NCBI RefSeq assembly: GCF_003858535.1
Contig: NZ_RQTJ01000001.1
Location: 1 to 64,000 of the forward strand
Length of the DNA stretch: 64,000 nt
Origin: Paenimyroides viscosum
Lineage (GTDB): Bacteria; Bacteroidota; Bacteroidia; Flavobacteriales; Flavobacteriaceae
Reading direction: 5' to 3'
A model generated the notes under the pieces. The model had not been told where the DNA came from. It saw nothing but the letters and a program-made list of their open reading frames with translations, and made no database searches. Shown here in pieces: positions 1 to 8,652 of this stretch (position 1 is its first letter; the number at the start of each line of letters is the position of its first letter). The translations under genes and the position numbers were made by a program.

Positions 1-34
1 TTCATACGTCAAAAATAAGATTTTATGCTTAACT

Positions 35-148
35 TTAACTAGAAGCTAAGTTAGTATATCCAGTAATCCGTAGATAAATATATCGCAAGTCAGATCCTTT
101 GTGATGGGTTTTTAAATAAAAATTTAACCCGTAGCTTGATTCTATCAT
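35..148 (-). pseudogene. Truncated tyrosine-recombinase (integrase) N-terminus
   Basis: A 37-codon minus-strand frame begins MIESSYGLNFYLK and continues with RYIYLRIT. This is the usual opening of the Arm-DNA-binding domain of Bacteroidota site-specific integrases, whose full length is about 400 residues. After RIT the frame turns into unrelated residues (GYTNLASS) and stops, so the rest of the domain, the core-binding domain and the catalytic domain are missing. The fragment lies downstream of the 3' end of tRNA-Ser, the place where an integrase of an element inserted at a tRNA would be found. I read it as the remnant of a lost mobile element. The match is from memory of the family and needs a database search. 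Confidence 0.6.
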
Positions 149-245
149 AATGTAATTTTTAATATTTATAAATATCGTATTACAATATCTTTAATTCAAG
201 TCGTTAAAGTATTTTACATGTTGATAATCAGTGTTTTAACTATCT

Positions 246-286
246 ATTCGTGGCAATTTTTTTTTGACTTCAAAATTGCCACGAAT
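246..286. repeat. 15-bp perfect inverted repeat next to integrase remnant
   Basis: ATTCGTGGCAATTTT (246-260) is mirrored exactly at 272-286 with an 11-nt spacer, and a further partial GCCAC copy follows at 289-293. It lies between the tRNA-Ser terminator and the integrase fragment, upstream of that fragment on the minus strand. It could be a recombinase-binding or attachment region, or a leader hairpin. No U-tract follows in a way that makes it a convincing terminator. The function is inferred only from position. Confidence 0.45.
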
Positions 287-340
287 TTGCCACAGAATTA
301 TGAGCGTTTTTGAAAATTTTAGTGGTTCTTTTACCAATAA

Positions 341-376
341 AAAAAACCTGCAAATCTATTAGATCGCAGGTTTTAT
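341..376 (-). terminator. Rho-independent terminator of tRNA-Ser
   Basis: The arms AAAACCTGC and GCAGGTTTT are separated by about 14 nt. On the minus strand the stem is followed by a run of T. It sits about 40 nt beyond the 3' end of the tRNA and is correctly oriented to end its transcript. Confidence 0.75.
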
Positions 377-416
377 AAGCCTTTAAGCAAAATTATAAAG
401 TGATATGCTTAATAAC

Positions 417-504
417 TGGCGGAGAAAGAGGGATTCGAACCCCCGGACCTGTTACAGTCAACAGTTTTCAAGACTGCCGCATTCGACCACTCTGCCATTT
501 CTCC
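417..504 (-). tRNA. tRNA-Ser(UGA)
   Basis: The minus strand reads a complete class II tRNA. The acceptor arms GGAGAAA and TTTCTCC pair, the anticodon loop CTTGAAA gives anticodon TGA (serine, UCA codons), there is a long variable arm, and the T-loop is GGTTCGAATCC. The discriminator is G and the CCA end is encoded (417-419). The length of 88 nt fits serine tRNAs. A TATATTTG promoter box lies upstream and a hairpin terminator downstream, so it is a single-gene transcript. Its 3' end faces an integrase remnant, consistent with past use as an integration site. Confidence 0.96.
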
Positions 505-547
505 TTGGTCTTACAATTAACGTTCTTTACGTTCCTTAATTGTGATG

Positions 548-555
548 CAAATATA
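548..555 (-). promoter_or_regulatory. -7 box (TATATTTG) of tRNA-Ser
   Basis: TATATTTG on the minus strand matches the Bacteroidota -7 consensus TAnnTTTG. Between it and the tRNA lies a short hairpin-forming segment with arms ACAATTAA (513-520) and TTAATTGT (536-543). It probably drives the tRNA. Confidence 0.6.
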
Positions 556-644
556 GAGTGAAATTCTTATTCTGCAAGGGCTTTTAGATGTTTTTTTTTA
601 CTTTTTTTATAACTGTTTCATTTTCAGAAATAAAAAAAATGAAA

Positions 645-1025
645 TTATTTTTTAGTTGGATAAACGTCTTTAATAAGCACTTTTTCGCCGTAATTAATCA
701 TTTCTACCGTAATTGCTTCTTTCTTAGTGTTTTGTCCTTCAATTACATATAATTTACCGCCTTGTTCCATAACATTGCTTTTATCAAAGTCAACATCGCC
801 ATGTGTTAAACACATACGTATATCGTTCATGTTTATTAAAGAATCATTAAAACTAATTTGAGCTTTATCGGAAATAGTAATTGGTTTTGTACGCAGGTCT
901 TTTAAAACTCTACAATTAGGTAGGTAACAAAATTGAGTGTCTTTGGCATCAAAAAAATAAAAAACAATAATTCCGCCAATTAATAATCCTAATAAATAAT
1001 ATGCTAAACGCTGTGAAAATTTCAT
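645..1025 (-). CDS. Small membrane-anchored DUF4258-like protein
   Basis: A 126-residue protein with one N-terminal hydrophobic segment (about residues 7-25, LLGLLIGGIIVFYFF) and a soluble remainder. The soluble part has the pattern of DUF4258 proteins: a DIRMCLTHGDV stretch, a Gly-rich turn, then VIEGQN and AITVEM strands. The function of that family is unknown. I chose the ATG at 1025 because the only in-frame upstream start is a TTG inside the promoter box TATTTTTG (1041-1048). It is the last gene before the tRNA and is separately promoted from the Ald-like gene just upstream on the same strand. The family call is moderate; the topology is clear. Confidence 0.75.
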   Translation of the reverse strand: MKFSQRLAYYLLGLLIGGIIVFYFFDAKDTQFCYLPNCRVLKDLRTKPITISDKAQISFNDSLINMNDIRMCLTHGDVDFDKSNVMEQGGKLYVIEGQNTKKEAITVEMINYGEKVLIKDVYPTKK

Positions 1026-1040
1026 GAAAATAATTTTGTG

Positions 1041-1048
1041 CAAAAATA
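1041..1048 (-). promoter_or_regulatory. -7 box (TATTTTTG)
   Basis: TATTTTTG on the minus strand fits TAnnTTTG. Its final TTG would otherwise be called as an alternative start, and this box decides for the ATG at 1025, leaving a leader of about ten nucleotides. Confidence 0.6.
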
Positions 1049-1060
1049 CACTATTATTAG

Positions 1061-2257
1061 TTATAGAAATATTAAATTAAGATCTTTAAACGGAAGATTA
1101 AACCATTTTGCGATGGGTTCATTAACTAAAATTCCTTTATACATATAAATTCCCGATCTTATGGTGTTATCGTAGCTAATGGCATCGTCTATAGAACCGT
1201 TCTCTGTTAAATCTAACAAATAGGGCGATATAATGTTGCTTATGGCTAACGATGCGGTTTTAGAATATTTTGCTGTAATATTTGGCACGCCGTAATGAAT
1301 AACGCCGTATTTGGTAATGACAGGATTTTCGTGTGTAGTTACTTCAGAGGTTTCAAAACAGCCGCCATTATCAATACAAACATCAATAATAACTGAACCG
1401 GGTTTCATTCGCTGAACCATTTCCTCAGAAATCACAATAGGGGAGCGGTTGCAACCTTTAATGGCACCAATAGCAACATCGCAACGCATTAATGCTTTGG
1501 TTAGCACTCTTTCTTGTATGGTTGATGTGAATATTTGTGTAGGCAATGATTTTTGTAAACGTTTTAGTTTATGAATATTGTTATCGAACACTTTTACGTT
1601 TACGCCTAATGCCAATGCGGTTTTTACTGCAGCTTCGCCTACCAAACCAGCTCCGATTATAACGACTTCGGTTGGTGGAACGCCCGTGATGTTTCCAAAA
1701 AGCAAACCTTTACCGCCATTCATTCTACACATATAATCACTGGCAATTTGTATAGATGCTATGCCCGCAATTTCGCTAATGGCGTGTAAGAAAGGATAAG
1801 CGCCGTAACGATCTTTTATAAATTCGTAACAAAGTGCTGTTATTTTTTTCTTTTCTAACGCTTCAAAATATTCTTTTTTTTGGGTTTTAAGCTGTAATGC
1901 CGAAAAAAGATACGTCTTAGGTTTCATCAACCTTATTTCGTTGATCGTTGGTGGATCAACCTTTAAAATAATAGGGCAACCAAAAACTTTTTCTTTATCA
2001 TGTGTTATGGTTGCGCCGGCTTCGCTGTATTTTTTATCGTCATAACTGGCTTCTGTACCCGCACCGGCTTCCATCAATACTTTGTGACCTGCTTTTACCA
2101 ACATATTTACCGATTCTGGTGTAAGACAGATTCTTTTCTCTATTTTAAAATCTTCTTTTGGAATACCAATAAAAAGTTGTCCGCGTTTTCTACGAATTTC
2201 TAATTTTTCCTCTTGCGGAATTAATTGCGATTTTGAAAAAGGGCTTGTAATATCCAT
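1061..2257 (-). CDS. Alanine dehydrogenase/transhydrogenase (Ald/PNT) family protein
   Basis: A 398-residue protein with the two-domain Ald/PNT fold: an N-terminal catalytic half (GIPKED at 31, KRICLTPE near 41) and an NAD-binding Rossmann half (GAGLVG at 202-207, then IDVCIDNGGCFE). The family reduces pyruvate and ammonia to alanine with NADH, or forms transhydrogenase alpha subunits. Aligned by eye to mycobacterial Ald, the Arg of the first motif and the Asp of the IDxGG motif are present. The pyruvate-binding Lys75 is replaced by Asp101 and the catalytic His96 by Gln122. The usual annotation as alanine dehydrogenase is therefore doubtful. It follows tsaE by 2 nt and porX before that, so the three form one minus-strand operon. 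Confidence 0.85.
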   Translation of the reverse strand: MDITSPFSKSQLIPQEEKLEIRRKRGQLFIGIPKEDFKIEKRICLTPESVNMLVKAGHKVLMEAGAGTEASYDDKKYSEAGATITHDKEKVFGCPIILKVDPPTINEIRLMKPKTYLFSALQLKTQKKEYFEALEKKKITALCYEFIKDRYGAYPFLHAISEIAGIASIQIASDYMCRMNGGKGLLFGNITGVPPTEVVIIGAGLVGEAAVKTALALGVNVKVFDNNIHKLKRLQKSLPTQIFTSTIQERVLTKALMRCDVAIGAIKGCNRSPIVISEEMVQRMKPGSVIIDVCIDNGGCFETSEVTTHENPVITKYGVIHYGVPNITAKYSKTASLAISNIISPYLLDLTENGSIDDAISYDNTIRSGIYMYKGILVNEPIAKWFNLPFKDLNLIFL

Positions 2258-2259
2258 AA

Positions 2260-2664
2260 TTAATCAAAATTTAATTCACGTGTGTTTTCATCGATAATTG
2301 TAATGGTAAGCTTATGCACTTTTTCTGGTAAAATACTTGTTGCCATTTCGGGCCATTCTACAAAACACCATGCGTTTTCATCAAAATATTCGTCTAAACC
2401 CATATCGTATGCTTCTGCTTCATTTTTTAATCGATACAAATCAAAATGATACACTTTATCTTTCGTTCCTAAATATTCATTCACAATTGAAAAAGTAGGA
2501 CTGCTTGCCATTTCGCTAACACCTAATTCTTTAGCCAGCGCTTTAATTAAAGTGGTTTTACCTGCGCCCATAGGTGCATAAAAAAGCCACGTTTTATAAG
2601 TACTATTTTTAATTAATTGCTGCGCAATATTGTTTAATTCGCCAATAGAATAGGTCACTGTCAT
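2260..2664 (-). CDS. tsaE: tRNA threonylcarbamoyladenosine biosynthesis ATPase TsaE
   Basis: A 134-residue P-loop ATPase with Walker A GAGKTT near residues 33-38, followed by the family blocks SPTFSIVNEY and HFDLYRL, and near the end the FVEWPE motif. TsaE works with TsaB and TsaD to attach threonylcarbamoyl to A37 of ANN-decoding tRNAs in the cytoplasm. The length is typical. It lies one base after porX and two bases before the Ald-like gene, so it is co-transcribed with both. The porX-tsaE-ald order is, as I recall, common in flavobacteria. Confidence 0.95.
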   Translation of the reverse strand: MTVTYSIGELNNIAQQLIKNSTYKTWLFYAPMGAGKTTLIKALAKELGVSEMASSPTFSIVNEYLGTKDKVYHFDLYRLKNEAEAYDMGLDEYFDENAWCFVEWPEMATSILPEKVHKLTITIIDENTRELNFD

Positions 2665-2665
2665 T

Positions 2666-4219
2666 TTACTTCTTTGGTGTTAAGGTTATAAGTGGAACAA
2701 TCATTTCTTCTAACGAAATACCGCCGTGCTGGTACGTATTTTTAAAATAACTTACATAATAATTGTAATTGTTAATATACGCTAAAAAATAATCACTTTT
2801 AGCAAAAATATACGAACTACTCATATTTATTGCAGGAAGTTGCACTTTTTTAGGGTCTTTAACCACATAAACATCTTTTGGTTCGTAAGTTAACGACTTT
2901 CCTGTTTTGTATCTAAGGTTTAAACTGGTATTTTTATCGCCAATTACCTGCGACGGATTTTTACAGTTTATAGTTCCATGATCTGTAGTAATTATTAATT
3001 TAAAACCTGCTGTTTGTGCTTGTTGGATAATTTCTAATAAAGGCGAGTTTTTAAACCAACTTTGTGTTAGTGATCTGTAAGCTTTATCGGTTGATGCCAG
3101 TTCTTTTATAACTTCCATTTCGGTTTTTGCATGCGAAATCATATCAACAAAATTATAAACCAATGCAATTAATTTGTTGCTTTTTAATGATTTGAAATTT
3201 TCGGCAAGCTTTTTACCGTCTTTTAAATTGGTAATTTTATGATATTCGTATTTAATATTTAAACGCAAACGTTTTAATTGATCTTCTAGAAATTCGGCTT
3301 CAAAAAGATTTTTACCGCCATCATCCACATCATTTTTCCAATATTGAGGCAGTTGTTTTTCCATTTGTAGTGGCGTTAAACCTGAAAAAATAGCGTTTCT
3401 AGCGTATTGAGTTGCCGTTGGAAGTATGGAATAATAATAATCTTCCTTATCTACCTTATAATGCTGGTTTACAATAGCTTCGAATGCTTTCCATTGGTCG
3501 TATCGCAAATTATCAATTACTACGAAAAGCACGTTTTCCTCGCCGCGTAATTCTGGTACAACCTTACGCACAAACAGTTTATGAGAGAAAAGAGGGGCGT
3601 CGTCATCGTTATTAATCCAATCTTCGTAATTTTTTTCTACAAATTTTCCGAATTGAATGTTTGCTTCTTCTTTTTGTTTTTCTAGAATTTCGGCTACATT
3701 TTGATCTTCAATTGTTTCTAATTGCATTTCCCAGAAAATCAATCTTTTGTATAAATCGGCCCATTCCTGATGCGAATTTGCTTGCATCATATCCATTGCA
3801 ATTTTTCTGAATTCTTTCTGATAGTCTAACGACGTTTTTTCTGATACCAATCTAGAATGATCCAAGTTTTTCTTTAAACTCAATAAAATCTGATTTGGAT
3901 TAACAGGTTTAATCAAATAATCGGCAATTTTAGATCCAATCGCTTCATCCATTATAAATTCTTCCTCACTTTTAGTAATCATTATAATAGGTATGGTCGA
4001 TTTTTTCTCTTTCAATTCCGCCAAAGTTTCCAAGCCTGTAATTCCCGGCATATTTTCATCCAAAAAAACGGCATCGAAATTTTCTTCACCAAATAAGTCA
4101 ATCGCATCTTGTCCGTTAGTAGCTGTAGTTACTTTATAGCCTTTCTTTTCTAAAAAAAGTACATGTGGTTTTAGTAAGTCAATTTCATCATCAACCCACA
4201 ATATTTTTATTTCATTCAT
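2666..4219 (-). CDS. porX: Type IX secretion regulator PorX (receiver plus PglZ-type phosphatase domain)
   Basis: A 517-residue protein. Residues 1-120 are a receiver domain with phosphoacceptor D54 (FLDENMPG) and Lys104 in the YLIKP motif. After a helical linker comes an alkaline-phosphatase-like PglZ domain from about residue 210, with VVIDNLRYDQW near 233-243, a Thr-rich active-site stretch SILPTATQY (264-272) and the late metal motif TTDHGT. In Porphyromonas and Flavobacterium, PorX controls type IX secretion genes and its effector domain is an enzyme that cleaves cyclic or linear oligonucleotides. It is the first gene of the minus-strand operon with tsaE. No clear TAnnTTTG box was found upstream. 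The partner kinase is usually unlinked; a separate kinase/regulator pair lies at 6089-8453. Confidence 0.93.
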   Translation of the reverse strand: MNEIKILWVDDEIDLLKPHVLFLEKKGYKVTTATNGQDAIDLFGEENFDAVFLDENMPGITGLETLAELKEKKSTIPIIMITKSEEEFIMDEAIGSKIADYLIKPVNPNQILLSLKKNLDHSRLVSEKTSLDYQKEFRKIAMDMMQANSHQEWADLYKRLIFWEMQLETIEDQNVAEILEKQKEEANIQFGKFVEKNYEDWINNDDDAPLFSHKLFVRKVVPELRGEENVLFVVIDNLRYDQWKAFEAIVNQHYKVDKEDYYYSILPTATQYARNAIFSGLTPLQMEKQLPQYWKNDVDDGGKNLFEAEFLEDQLKRLRLNIKYEYHKITNLKDGKKLAENFKSLKSNKLIALVYNFVDMISHAKTEMEVIKELASTDKAYRSLTQSWFKNSPLLEIIQQAQTAGFKLIITTDHGTINCKNPSQVIGDKNTSLNLRYKTGKSLTYEPKDVYVVKDPKKVQLPAINMSSSYIFAKSDYFLAYINNYNYYVSYFKNTYQHGGISLEEMIVPLITLTPKK

Positions 4220-4364
4220 AGCAATAATTTTTTACCCCATTTAGTAAAACAGGTAATTAGATTTTAAATTTAGTAAAAACAAGATATAATTTTCTTAAAA
4301 TAATAATAAGAAATTTAAAAACCTTATTTACTACAAAAATGATATAAATATTTTGTTTTTTAGG

Positions 4365-4372
4365 TACTTTTG
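4365..4372 (+). promoter_or_regulatory. -7 box (TACTTTTG) for the glycosyltransferase-coaE operon
   Basis: TACTTTTG, 57 nt before the ATG at 4429, matches TAnnTTTG. It lies in the divergent gap with porX. Confidence 0.55.
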
Positions 4373-4428
4373 TATGTTTTATTAATTAAAATAACGGCAA
4401 TTAAGCTGTGGGTTAACTAAATTTTTTA

Positions 4429-5424
4429 ATGTATTTTTCTTTTATAATTCCTGTATACAATAGACCCGATGAAATTAATGAGTTGTTACAAACTTTAACC
4501 AAACAAACTTACACAAGTGATTTTGAAGTTGTTGTAATTGAGGATGGATCTACTATTAATTGCCAAAGTGTTGTTGATGAGTATATTAACAAACTTAATA
4601 TATCTTATTACTTTAAAACTAATTCGGGACCAGGTGATTCACGAAATTACGGAATGCGCGTTGCAAAAGGTGATTATTTTATAATATTAGATTCTGATTG
4701 TTTGATTCCCGAAAATTATTTGGTTGAAGTGGATGCCTATTTAAACAATAGTTTTGTTGATTGTTTTGGTGGACCTGATGCAGCGCACGAATCTTTTTCT
4801 GATGTACAAAAGGCAATTAACCAAACAATGACATCGGTTTTAACAACAGGTGGAATCCGTGGTGCTAGCGAAAAATTAGGAAAGTTTCAACCACGAAGTT
4901 TTAACATGGGAATTTCAAAGGAAGCTTTTGAAGCATCGGGCGGTTTTGGAAAAATTCATCCAGGCGAAGATCCTGATTTATCAATTCGTTTATGGAAAAT
5001 GAATTTTAAAACGGCTTTAATTCCAAATGCTTATGTTTTCCACAAACGCAGAATAAATTGGGAAAAATTCTACAAACAAGTGAATAAATTTGGTAAAGCG
5101 CGTCCAATTTTAAACCAACGCCATCCAGAATATAGTAAACTTACCTATTGGTTTCCTGCTGTTTTTTTAGTTGGCTTTTACATTTCTATTCTATTTCTTA
5201 TTGTTGGAATTAATGTACTTTTTTACTGCTATGCCTTGTATTTCCTAGCTCTTTTAATAGAAACATTAGTTAAAACCAAGAACTTAAAAATAGCATTTTT
5301 AACAATAATTGCAACCTTTATTCAATTTTTTGGATATGGGGCAGGGTTTTTGTATAGCTATTTTTTGTTAAATATTAAGAAACAAGATCCACAAGTAGCA
5401 ATGCCCGAAATGTTTTTTAAATAA
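4429..5424 (+). CDS. Family 2 glycosyltransferase with C-terminal membrane segments
   Basis: A 331-residue GT-A enzyme. The N-terminal domain has the opening FIIPVYNRPDE, an IEDGS nucleotide-binding motif, the DSDC metal motif near 88, and an ED box (GEDPDLSIRLW) near 184. The last third carries hydrophobic segments (about 245-285 and 290-318), so it probably acts at the inner face of the cytoplasmic membrane on a lipid- or envelope-linked acceptor. The sugar and acceptor cannot be read from sequence. It is followed after 2 nt by coaE and shares its promoter. Confidence 0.88.
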   Translation: MYFSFIIPVYNRPDEINELLQTLTKQTYTSDFEVVVIEDGSTINCQSVVDEYINKLNISYYFKTNSGPGDSRNYGMRVAKGDYFIILDSDCLIPENYLVEVDAYLNNSFVDCFGGPDAAHESFSDVQKAINQTMTSVLTTGGIRGASEKLGKFQPRSFNMGISKEAFEASGGFGKIHPGEDPDLSIRLWKMNFKTALIPNAYVFHKRRINWEKFYKQVNKFGKARPILNQRHPEYSKLTYWFPAVFLVGFYISILFLIVGINVLFYCYALYFLALLIETLVKTKNLKIAFLTIIATFIQFFGYGAGFLYSYFLLNIKKQDPQVAMPEMFFK

Positions 5425-5426
5425 TT

Positions 5427-6011
5427 ATGAAAATAATAGGAGTTACAGGCGGAATTGGTAGTGGTAAAACAACCATTATCAATTATATAAAATCGAAAGG
5501 TTTTACGGTTTATATTGCAGATAATGCTGGTAAAAATGTCATGCAAAAACCTGAAATTATAAAACAAGTAAATGAATTGTTTAACCATCAAGTTCTTTTG
5601 CCTACTGGTTTATTAGATCGATCTAAAATAGCTTCCCTTGTTTTTAACGATACTATTTTGTTACAAAAATTAAACAATATTGTACATCCAGCTGTAGGTT
5701 TAGATTTTGAAGAATTTTTAAAAGAAAATGTTTCGCAAAAAATTATTTTTAAAGAAACAGCTGTTTTGTTTGAATCTGATTTGTATCATGATTGTTTTGC
5801 AACAATTTTAATTACAGCACCAATTGAAGAACGTATTAATAGGGTTGTTAAAAGAGATGGCATTGCAAGAGAACAAGTTTTAAATAGAATTAAAAATCAG
5901 TTATCTGATGAGGAGAAGGCTAAATTAGCCACCTACGTAGTAGAGAACGTTGATATTTTAACTGCATTTAAGAGTATTGACGATATTATCGATAAAATTT
6001 TAATTAATTAG
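5427..6011 (+). CDS. coaE: Dephospho-CoA kinase CoaE
   Basis: A 194-residue P-loop kinase with Walker A GGIGSGKTT at residues 8-16, the DRSKIASLVF block, the LLFES-like stretch AVLFESDLY and an arginine-rich lid (RVVKRDG). It phosphorylates the 3'-hydroxyl of dephospho-CoA, the last step of coenzyme A synthesis. The length is normal for the family. It starts 2 nt after the glycosyltransferase stop, so the two are translationally linked. Confidence 0.96.
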   Translation: MKIIGVTGGIGSGKTTIINYIKSKGFTVYIADNAGKNVMQKPEIIKQVNELFNHQVLLPTGLLDRSKIASLVFNDTILLQKLNNIVHPAVGLDFEEFLKENVSQKIIFKETAVLFESDLYHDCFATILITAPIEERINRVVKRDGIAREQVLNRIKNQLSDEEKAKLATYVVENVDILTAFKSIDDIIDKILIN

Positions 6012-6061
6012 TCATGATGTTAACTTTAGGTTAAAAGCATTATTTTTAATTGTTAAAATGT

Positions 6062-6069
6062 TAAATTTG
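6062..6069 (+). promoter_or_regulatory. -7 box (TAAATTTG) of the two-component operon
   Basis: TAAATTTG, 20 nt before the histidine kinase ATG, fits TAnnTTTG. It gives the kinase/regulator pair its own promoter, separate from coaE. Confidence 0.5.
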
Positions 6070-6088
6070 AACATATTTTAATCATATA

Positions 6089-7708
6089 ATGAATAGATAT
6101 AGATTTCAGTTTTTAGTTGTTTTAATGAGTTTAGCGCTGTTAGGAATAACTTTAATACAGCTTTACTGGATTAGTACAACGTACGAAAATAAAGACGATC
6201 AATTTCAGCACTTAGCCAACCAAACAATAGGTAAGGTTGCCGATAGAATTAAAGAAAAAGAACGTTATGAGTTTGATAAAAAGCTTTACGAATACCGTAC
6301 AAAAACGGGTAAGGTTCCAGATAAAACAACAATAAAAGAAATTTTTTATATTGAAAAAGACAACAGAACAAACGAAGAAATTGTTTATTCTAGCATTATT
6401 TCTGTTGAAAATTTAGCCGACTTTAATGTTGGTAAAACGTTCATTGACAGTGCAAGTGGTTATAAAAAAGATTATAAAAACTACGTTAGTAGTAGGAAAA
6501 CCGAGGTTTACCACGGTAAAAAAAATATTACCGATGGTTTAGAAACACAACATAGATCCTTAAATAATCAAACACAACCAGATTTGGTAATTGAGAAAAA
6601 AGGAACTTTAAGCGATTTAGAAGACCGTATTGGTAATGAGTGGACTTATAACGATATAGTGTCGGTTTATCCTATAGAAGATCGTTTAGATAACAAAGTT
6701 TTGTCTAATCTTTTAAAACAAGAATTAAACATTAATAAAGTTTCTACCGATTTTGAATATGCTGTTTTTAACAATGGATTAGCAACCACAATTAAATCGG
6801 GAAATTTCATTTATAATGAAAAAAATACGTATGCGGTTCCTATATTAACAGATATCGAAAACAATTCAAAATATCAATTATACGTTAGTTTTCCTCAGAA
6901 ATCTAAGTTTATCGTATCAGATTTGTTGCCGTTTATTTTAATATCATTGCTGTTTACAGTAGTAATTATCGCAGCATATTACAGCGCTATTCGTCAGTTA
7001 ATAACACAACGACAAATTTCTGAAATAAAAAACGATTTCATTAATAACATGACGCATGAATTTAAAACCCCTATTGCAACAATAAACCTTGCTTTAGATG
7101 CTATAAAAAACCCTAAAATCATTAATGACGAAGAAAAGGTTTTAAGATATGCACAAATGATTCGCGATGAAAACAAACGAATGCATGCGCAAATTGAAAA
7201 CATCTTAAGAATATCAAAATTAGAAAAGAAAGAGCTAGATATTCCTAAAGAAAAAATTGAATTAACAGATGTGTTAGAAGCTGCAATTGATCACGTTTCA
7301 TTACTTATTGAAGACCGCAAAGGAACATTAAATATGCACTTTAATACAACAAGAGACACCGTGTTAATTAATCCAACACATTTTACAAGTGTTTTTGTGA
7401 ATATTTTAGACAATGCCATAAAATACTCGCCAAGTGCACCAATAATAGACATATATACAGAAAATGTTAAAGACACTATAATTGTTAAAATAAAAGATAA
7501 AGGCAGTGGAATGAGTAAAACTGCTACAAAGAAAATATTTGATAAATTTTACAGAGAACATACCGGCGACTTGCACAACGTAAAAGGTCATGGTTTAGGT
7601 TTGGCGTATGTAAAACAAATTGTAGACGACCATAATGCCCAAGTGTATGTAGAAAGCGAAAAAGGTAAAGGAAGTACCTTTATTATAAAAATACCCCTAA
7701 TTAATTAA
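6089..7708 (+). CDS. Membrane sensor histidine kinase
   Basis: A 539-residue kinase. A TM helix (about 8-28) and a second one (about 281-301) flank a roughly 250-residue extracytoplasmic sensor domain without a recognisable fold. The cytoplasmic part has the H box NNMTHEFKTP with His323, an N box (NILDNAIKYSP), and G boxes DKGSGMS and GHGLGLAYV. It pairs with the response regulator 25 nt downstream. The pair resembles RprX/RprY-type systems of Bacteroidota, and the kinase also resembles PorY, the PorX kinase of Porphyromonas. Sequence alone does not decide between these, so no symbol is given. Confidence 0.92.
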   Translation: MNRYRFQFLVVLMSLALLGITLIQLYWISTTYENKDDQFQHLANQTIGKVADRIKEKERYEFDKKLYEYRTKTGKVPDKTTIKEIFYIEKDNRTNEEIVYSSIISVENLADFNVGKTFIDSASGYKKDYKNYVSSRKTEVYHGKKNITDGLETQHRSLNNQTQPDLVIEKKGTLSDLEDRIGNEWTYNDIVSVYPIEDRLDNKVLSNLLKQELNINKVSTDFEYAVFNNGLATTIKSGNFIYNEKNTYAVPILTDIENNSKYQLYVSFPQKSKFIVSDLLPFILISLLFTVVIIAAYYSAIRQLITQRQISEIKNDFINNMTHEFKTPIATINLALDAIKNPKIINDEEKVLRYAQMIRDENKRMHAQIENILRISKLEKKELDIPKEKIELTDVLEAAIDHVSLLIEDRKGTLNMHFNTTRDTVLINPTHFTSVFVNILDNAIKYSPSAPIIDIYTENVKDTIIVKIKDKGSGMSKTATKKIFDKFYREHTGDLHNVKGHGLGLAYVKQIVDDHNAQVYVESEKGKGSTFIIKIPLIN

Positions 7709-7733
7709 TTTAAACAAACAACAAATAATTAAA

Positions 7734-8453
7734 ATGATGGAAGTAAGTAATAACAAAAAGATTTTACTGGTAGAAGATGACCCAAACTTTGGATCAATCT
7801 TAAAAGATTATTTAATGATGAATGATTTCGATGTAACTCTTGCCAAGAATGGAATGGAAGGTTTCGAAAAATTCAAAAAAGATACATTTGACCTATGTAT
7901 TTTAGATGTAATGATGCCTTATAAAGATGGTTTTACGTTAGCACGTGAAATACGCGACAAAAATAAAGAAATTCCTATTATTTTCTTAACTGCTAAAACA
8001 ATGAAAGAAGATGTATTGAAAGGATATAAAGTAGGTGCCGATGATTATTTAAACAAACCTTTTGATTCTGAAGTTTTGTTAATGAAAATTAAGGCAATCA
8101 TGCAGCGCAAATCTTCTGAAGTTAAGGCAGAGAATACGAAATTTGAATTCCAAATTGGTAAATTCAATTTAAACTCAAAACTTCGATTCTTAACTTTTGA
8201 AAACGATGAGCCTATTAAATTGTCGCCAAAAGAAAACGAATTATTAAAGATGTTAGCACTTTACGAAAACGATTTAATGCCGCGTGAAGTAGCTTTAACT
8301 AAAATTTGGAGAGATGATAATTACTTTACCTCTCGTAGTATGGACGTTTACATTGCTAAACTTAGAAAATACCTAAAACCAGATGAAAACGTTGAGATTT
8401 TAAACATTCACGGCGAAGGTTTTAGATTGGTTATTAAAAATAAAGATAAATAA
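7734..8453 (+). CDS. OmpR-family response regulator
   Basis: A 239-residue protein with a receiver domain (acid pocket VEDD near 13-16, phosphoacceptor D58 in LDVMMP, Lys108 in NKPF) and a C-terminal winged helix (about 135-235, ending DVYIAKLRKYL and GEGFRLV). It is the likely partner of the upstream kinase and resembles RprY-type regulators. Two ATG codons are adjacent (7734 and 7737) and either could be used. The operon ends at a strong terminator 4 nt after the stop. Confidence 0.92.
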   Translation: MMEVSNNKKILLVEDDPNFGSILKDYLMMNDFDVTLAKNGMEGFEKFKKDTFDLCILDVMMPYKDGFTLAREIRDKNKEIPIIFLTAKTMKEDVLKGYKVGADDYLNKPFDSEVLLMKIKAIMQRKSSEVKAENTKFEFQIGKFNLNSKLRFLTFENDEPIKLSPKENELLKMLALYENDLMPREVALTKIWRDDNYFTSRSMDVYIAKLRKYLKPDENVEILNIHGEGFRLVIKNKDK

Positions 8454-8456
8454 CAT

Positions 8457-8486
8457 AAAAGCTTGAGAATTTTCTCAAGCTTTTTG
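8457..8486 (+). terminator. Rho-independent terminator after the two-component operon
   Basis: Arms AAAAGCTTGAGAA and TTCTCAAGCTTTT form a 13-bp stem with a 2-nt gap, followed by T. It marks the end of the core block before the GC-richer redox island. Confidence 0.85.
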
Positions 8487-8652
8487 TTTAAAAAAAATCA
8501 GTAACCAACCAATTTATAAAGAATAGTTTACTACAGAAGGAAACACCATAACTAACAATTAAGTAATGGTATTTTTCACATTTATTTTTAAATCAATAAG
8601 GCAAAGACGTTAAAAAAGCGTAATAAAAATCCATTTTCCAAAAGATTAAAAG

